A stretch of DNA of 64,000 nucleotides from an uncultured Sphaerochaeta sp. (GTDB taxonomy: Bacteria > Spirochaetota > Spirochaetia > Sphaerochaetales > Sphaerochaetaceae). Below, piece by piece: positions 60,906 through 64,000 of the stretch. Position 1 is the first letter of the stretch. The number at the start of each line of letters is the position of its first letter. The stretch is taken from contig NZ_OY763408.1 of the NCBI RefSeq assembly GCF_963667405.1, positions 1,883,757-1,947,756 of the forward strand, written 5' to 3'. A program made the translations under genes and the position numbers. The notes below the pieces were generated by a model. The model searched no databases. It was not told the DNA's origin and worked only from the letters and a program-made list of their open reading frames with translations.

Positions 60906-61373
60906 TTAAGCCAATATCGGGATTTGATAGGCAACATACTCTCCGGTTACCTCCACGGTATAAGCCGGAAAGGTTGCATCCACTTCATTGATCAGAGTGA
61001 TGTAGGTAGGTTGACTTGCTTTGGCAGGCAGATCAATAGTAACTCTGCTCGAACCAACTATAGAATCCGGTTCATCAGAGGAGTATCGAATGTTGGCAAC
61101 TATTCGATATACATAGGGAGAGAGTGTAATGGCAAACTGCTCATTCGGATCCATGGTATCTAAATCTTCGAACCTGAACGTGGAATAGGAAGTAGTTGCC
61201 CTTTGTCCGAAAGGAAATGCTTCAATACTGATTTCGAATATCTGCATATCCGTGGTGCCATTGATGATAACCAACTCACGATTCTGAGGAAATATGTTCG
61301 CATCCTCACACCCCACAAACAGAAAACACAGGGCACACAACAAAACGAAAAGAGACCATTTCTTACAATGCAT
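60906..61373 (-). CDS. Small lipoprotein, unknown function
   Basis: A 155-residue exported lipoprotein. Signal HCKKWSLFVLLCALCFLFVGC with the lipobox Cys near residue 22. The mature part is beta-rich (ELVIINGTTDMQIFEISIEA; FAITLSPYVYRIVANIRYSS) and could be an Ig-like or carboxypeptidase-regulatory-like sandwich. No family recognised. Start is the ATG before HCKKW; the frame continues upstream but without a ribosome site. The gene is more AT-rich than its neighbours. Confidence 0.6.
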   Translation of the reverse strand: MHCKKWSLFVLLCALCFLFVGCEDANIFPQNRELVIINGTTDMQIFEISIEAFPFGQRATTSYSTFRFEDLDTMDPNEQFAITLSPYVYRIVANIRYSSDEPDSIVGSSRVTIDLPAKASQPTYITLINEVDATFPAYTVEVTGEYVAYQIPILA

Positions 61374-61523
61374 CCAGTACCATCCTTGTATTATTTTTTC
61401 TTTTAAAAAGCATACATGAATCATGCTCAAAGTCAACAATATTTTCTATGAGAATGATTAAATAATTCTAGCCTTCTCCGATTTTTCCTTTCTGCCAGCA
61501 CTGATTCGTGCTACCATCGATGC

Positions 61524-62828
61524 ATGGGAAATCCAGCAAAATTCACGATTTTTGATCTGAACGGAAGGCCGGCCCTCAGACAAGCACTCCCTTTGGCCAT
61601 CCAGCATGTGGTGGCCATGATTGTCGGCTGCGTGACCCCTGCCCTGATCCTCAGCCGGGTAGCGAACCTCTCTTCGGCAGACTCCATCATCCTGGTGCAG
61701 GGAGCTCTCGTCATCGCAGCCCTTGCCACGTTCCTGCAACTCTTTCCAATGGGAAGGTATCTTGGTTCGGGTCTGCCGGTGATATTGGGAGTAAGCTTTG
61801 CCTACCTGCCGAGCATGCAGGCGATTGCCAGCGGCTATGACCTGGCAACCATCTTTGGCTCCCAGCTTGTCGGAGGGGTGGTGGCAATCCTGGTAGGCAT
61901 GAACGTCACCTTTCTCAGGAAATTCTTTCCCCCGCTCATCACAGGGACAGTCGTCTTTACCATCGGGCTCTCCCTCTACCCCACTGCCATCAACTACATG
62001 GCAGGAGGAGTAGGAAGCCCAAGCTATGGTTCTGCCATGAACTGGATCCTTGCCTTTGCAACGCTTGCGGTTGTCACCATCCTCAACCATATGGGCAAAG
62101 GCATCTTCAAGCTGGCATCCATTCTGATCGGCATCCTCTTCGGGTATGTGGTTTCCCTCTTCCTCGGAATCGTTGACTTCTCCGCCATCACCCAGGCAGG
62201 CATCTTCCAAGCCCCCAAGCTCCTCCACTTCGGCATCCGTTTTGAAGTTGCAGCCTGTTTTTCACTGGGCCTCCTGTTCGCGATCAATTCCATACAGGCC
62301 ATCGGTGATTTCACCGCCACCACCGTTGGTTCGATGGACCGTGAACCCACCAACGGCGAACTGCGAAGCGGCATCGTCGGCTATGGTGTCACCAACATGC
62401 TCGGCTCCTTCATCGGCGGCCTGCCAACAGCAACCTACAGCCAGAACGTGGGCATCGTCACCACCACGAAGGTCATCAACCGTTTCACGTTGGGTTTGGC
62501 CGCAGCAATCTTGCTGGCAGCAGGGCTCATCCCTAAGTTTTCGGCCCTGCTCACCACCATTCCCCAGAGCGTGCTCGGAGGCGCAACCATCAGTGTCTTC
62601 GCCTCGATTGCCATGACAGGGATGAAGCTGGTAGTATCGGAAGAGATGAACTACCGCAACACCTCCATCGTGGGGTTGTCGGCAGCCTTGGGTATCGGGA
62701 TCGCGGACTCTTCTGCAGCCCTTTCCACCTTCCCTGAGTGGTTTCAGGTCATTTTTGGCCAATCACCGGTAGTCATCGCCACCGTGGTGGCAGTCGCCCT
62801 GAATATCATATTGCCAAAGAGGAACTAG
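61524..62828 (+). CDS. Nucleobase (uracil/xanthine) permease, NCS2 family
   Basis: A 434-residue membrane transporter with about 14 predicted helices. NCS2 features: AIQHVVAMIVGCVTPALILS (about 29-48), the AINSIQAIGDFTATT block (about 253-267, TM8 carboxylate region) and GGLPTATYSQNVGIVTTTKV (about 297-316, TM10 motif). The last resembles xanthine/uric acid permeases of the XanQ/PbuX type. Co-transcribed with a nucleoside hydrolase that starts on the next base, suggesting purine salvage. Confidence 0.93.
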   Translation: MGNPAKFTIFDLNGRPALRQALPLAIQHVVAMIVGCVTPALILSRVANLSSADSIILVQGALVIAALATFLQLFPMGRYLGSGLPVILGVSFAYLPSMQAIASGYDLATIFGSQLVGGVVAILVGMNVTFLRKFFPPLITGTVVFTIGLSLYPTAINYMAGGVGSPSYGSAMNWILAFATLAVVTILNHMGKGIFKLASILIGILFGYVVSLFLGIVDFSAITQAGIFQAPKLLHFGIRFEVAACFSLGLLFAINSIQAIGDFTATTVGSMDREPTNGELRSGIVGYGVTNMLGSFIGGLPTATYSQNVGIVTTTKVINRFTLGLAAAILLAAGLIPKFSALLTTIPQSVLGGATISVFASIAMTGMKLVVSEEMNYRNTSIVGLSAALGIGIADSSAALSTFPEWFQVIFGQSPVVIATVVAVALNIILPKRN

Positions 62829-63746
62829 ATGGAACGTATCATACTGGATGTGGATACCGGATTGGATGATGCTGCAGCCTTGCTGCTTGCTGCAGGACTT
62901 GAAGAGCTGCACATCGAGGCAGTCATTGCAACAGCGGGAAATGTGGGGCTTTCAAAAACCCTGGAGAATACCCTGAACATCATGGAAACAGTGGGAGCTG
63001 ACTGCCCTGTCTTCAGGGGCGCAGACAAACCCTTGCTCAGGGACCCTGTCGAAGCGGGTGATTTCCACGGCGTAACAGGGATGGATGGTCCGACCTTTGG
63101 TCCGCGTGTTCTCCAGCACGTGCAGGAGGAGAACGGCATTGATGCGCTGATCCGTCTGCTCAAGGAGAACCCACACCAGCTGACGGTGGTAAGTGTCGGG
63201 CCTTTGACCGATCTTGCCTTGGCAATGGCCAAAGAAGAAGGCATAGCACTCCTTGCAAAGGAGATTGTCATCATGGGAGGCTCGTTCTCCTACGGCAATG
63301 TCACCAAGGTAGCTGAGTTCAACACGTATGCAGACCCCGAGGCTGCCCAGATTGTCTTCTCCAGCGGAGCCAACATCACCCTCTTTCCGCTCGATTGCAC
63401 CAGAACCGTAACCCTCACCAAGGAACGGTTGGATGCCTACCGAAGGAAAGCAGGTCGGGCAACAGAAGTCTTTGCCGCTTGCATGGATACCTACATGGCA
63501 AACTATGAGAAAAAGGGCCAAGGATGGCCGCAGATACACGACCCCCTCTGTGTTGCATATCTTGCCGACCCCACCAAGGTCGAATGCGAGTCTGCTCCGG
63601 TTGCCGTTGATATAGAAGAAGGAACCAGCTACGGGCAGACCGTCAAGCTGACTGCAGACGATACAAGCAAGATCCGCATCGCTCGGTCGATCGACATTCC
63701 CTGGTTCTGGTCTCTGGTGGAACGGGCCCTCGACACCCTCTCCTAA
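62829..63746 (+). CDS. Inosine/uridine-preferring nucleoside hydrolase
   Basis: A 305-residue calcium-dependent hydrolase cleaving ribonucleosides into base and ribose. N-terminal metal motif DVDTGLDDAAALLLAAG (6-22); VIMGGSFSYGNVTKVAEFNT (about 147-166) binds substrate; DCTRTVTLT (about 189); QIHDPLCVAYL (about 238) gives the last metal/catalytic residues. It begins on the base after the permease stop. Salvage of exogenous nucleosides together with the permease is likely. Confidence 0.95.
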   Translation: MERIILDVDTGLDDAAALLLAAGLEELHIEAVIATAGNVGLSKTLENTLNIMETVGADCPVFRGADKPLLRDPVEAGDFHGVTGMDGPTFGPRVLQHVQEENGIDALIRLLKENPHQLTVVSVGPLTDLALAMAKEEGIALLAKEIVIMGGSFSYGNVTKVAEFNTYADPEAAQIVFSSGANITLFPLDCTRTVTLTKERLDAYRRKAGRATEVFAACMDTYMANYEKKGQGWPQIHDPLCVAYLADPTKVECESAPVAVDIEEGTSYGQTVKLTADDTSKIRIARSIDIPWFWSLVERALDTLS

Positions 63747-64000
63747 TGAAAGGTTGTCAGACTCTCCAGTGACTCGCGAATCTTCGGCCGCTCAGGCTCA
63801 GCGGGGTAGCCGAAGGTAGCGATCAGGGAGACCTGCCACAGATTGGGATCGCAACCCAGAACCTGCAGCACCTGTTTCTCATTGAACCCCTCGATCGCAC
63901 AGCTTTGGATACCCAACGTTGCCGCTCCCGTCATCATGTTGGCAATGGCCAGATAACCCTGGCTTTTCAGCCAACAGGAAAGCTTTCCTTCTGCTTTGAG
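63743..64000 (-). CDS. Nitroreductase family protein (C-terminal part)
   Basis: The last 85 residues of a flavin nitroreductase; the frame is open to the window edge, so the start lies beyond it. Visible family segments: WLKSQGYLAIANMMTGAATL then GIQSCAIEGFNEKQVLQVLG, and VSLIATFGYPAEPERPKIR. These match NfsB/YfkO-type FMN enzymes. Its stop overlaps the nucleoside hydrolase by 4 bases. Confidence 0.88.
   Translation of the reverse strand, partial: LKAEGKLSCWLKSQGYLAIANMMTGAATLGIQSCAIEGFNEKQVLQVLGCDPNLWQVSLIATFGYPAEPERPKIRESLESLTTFH

Overview
The window looks like chromosome of an anaerobic spirochaete of the Sphaerochaeta type. This is an inference from several things: extracytoplasmic binding proteins whose mature ends begin with an AGTKE-like motif, an abundant-looking outer-membrane beta-barrel protein ending in Phe, fermentative AdhE, rubredoxin and ferredoxin-like proteins, and many sugar ABC cassettes. 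No rRNA, tRNA or CRISPR array was seen, so the genus is not proven.

Region 1 (1-10,900) is the distal part of a contractile-tail phage or tailocin module in phage Mu order: tape measure, hub, spike, gp46, gp47 (J), gp48 and tail-fibre proteins. It ends in a complete diversity-generating retroelement (DGR). The C-terminal 115 bp (VR) of a C-type-lectin-like protein is matched downstream by a template repeat (TR). The two differ at nine positions, and all nine are adenines in TR. An avd gene, a structured TR RNA and a reverse transcriptase with the DGR-type SQ motif accompany it. The reverse transcriptase carries an unusual threefold 31-residue internal repeat. An unrecognised 87-residue ORF follows.

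Region 2 (10,900-32,600) is ordinary chromosome. It holds two SHOCT proteins, an RNHCP protein overlapping rsgA, an (amino)sugar ABC operon with ROK kinase, SIS isomerase and RpiR regulator, an outer-membrane protein, a phosphodiesterase, and a two-component system with two tandem OmpR-type regulators, one with a degenerate receiver. It continues with a NusG-II/Gx-transporter pair, adhE, a HAD phosphatase plus MFS pair, an iron-sulfur/rubredoxin pair, and an XRE regulator.

Region 3 (32,508-43,950, minus strand) is a nine-gene branched-chain amino acid operon: ilvN-ilvC-leuA-cimA-leuC-leuD-leuB-ilvD-ilvB. CimA implies isoleucine synthesis from pyruvate through citramalate. The operon is preceded by an unannotated leader peptide packed with Leu, Ile and Val codons and by hairpins, which points to attenuation.

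Region 4 (44,000-64,000) contains a YesM/AraC two-component system with a sugar ABC transporter, a DtxR-family regulator divergent from feoA-feoB-feo Cys-rich protein, a polar amino acid ABC transporter, and an N-acyl-D-amino-acid deacylase. These are followed by a HTH protein with a degenerate Fic domain, an FAD oxidoreductase, an esterase, a lipoprotein, and a nucleobase permease with nucleoside hydrolase. The window ends inside a nitroreductase gene.
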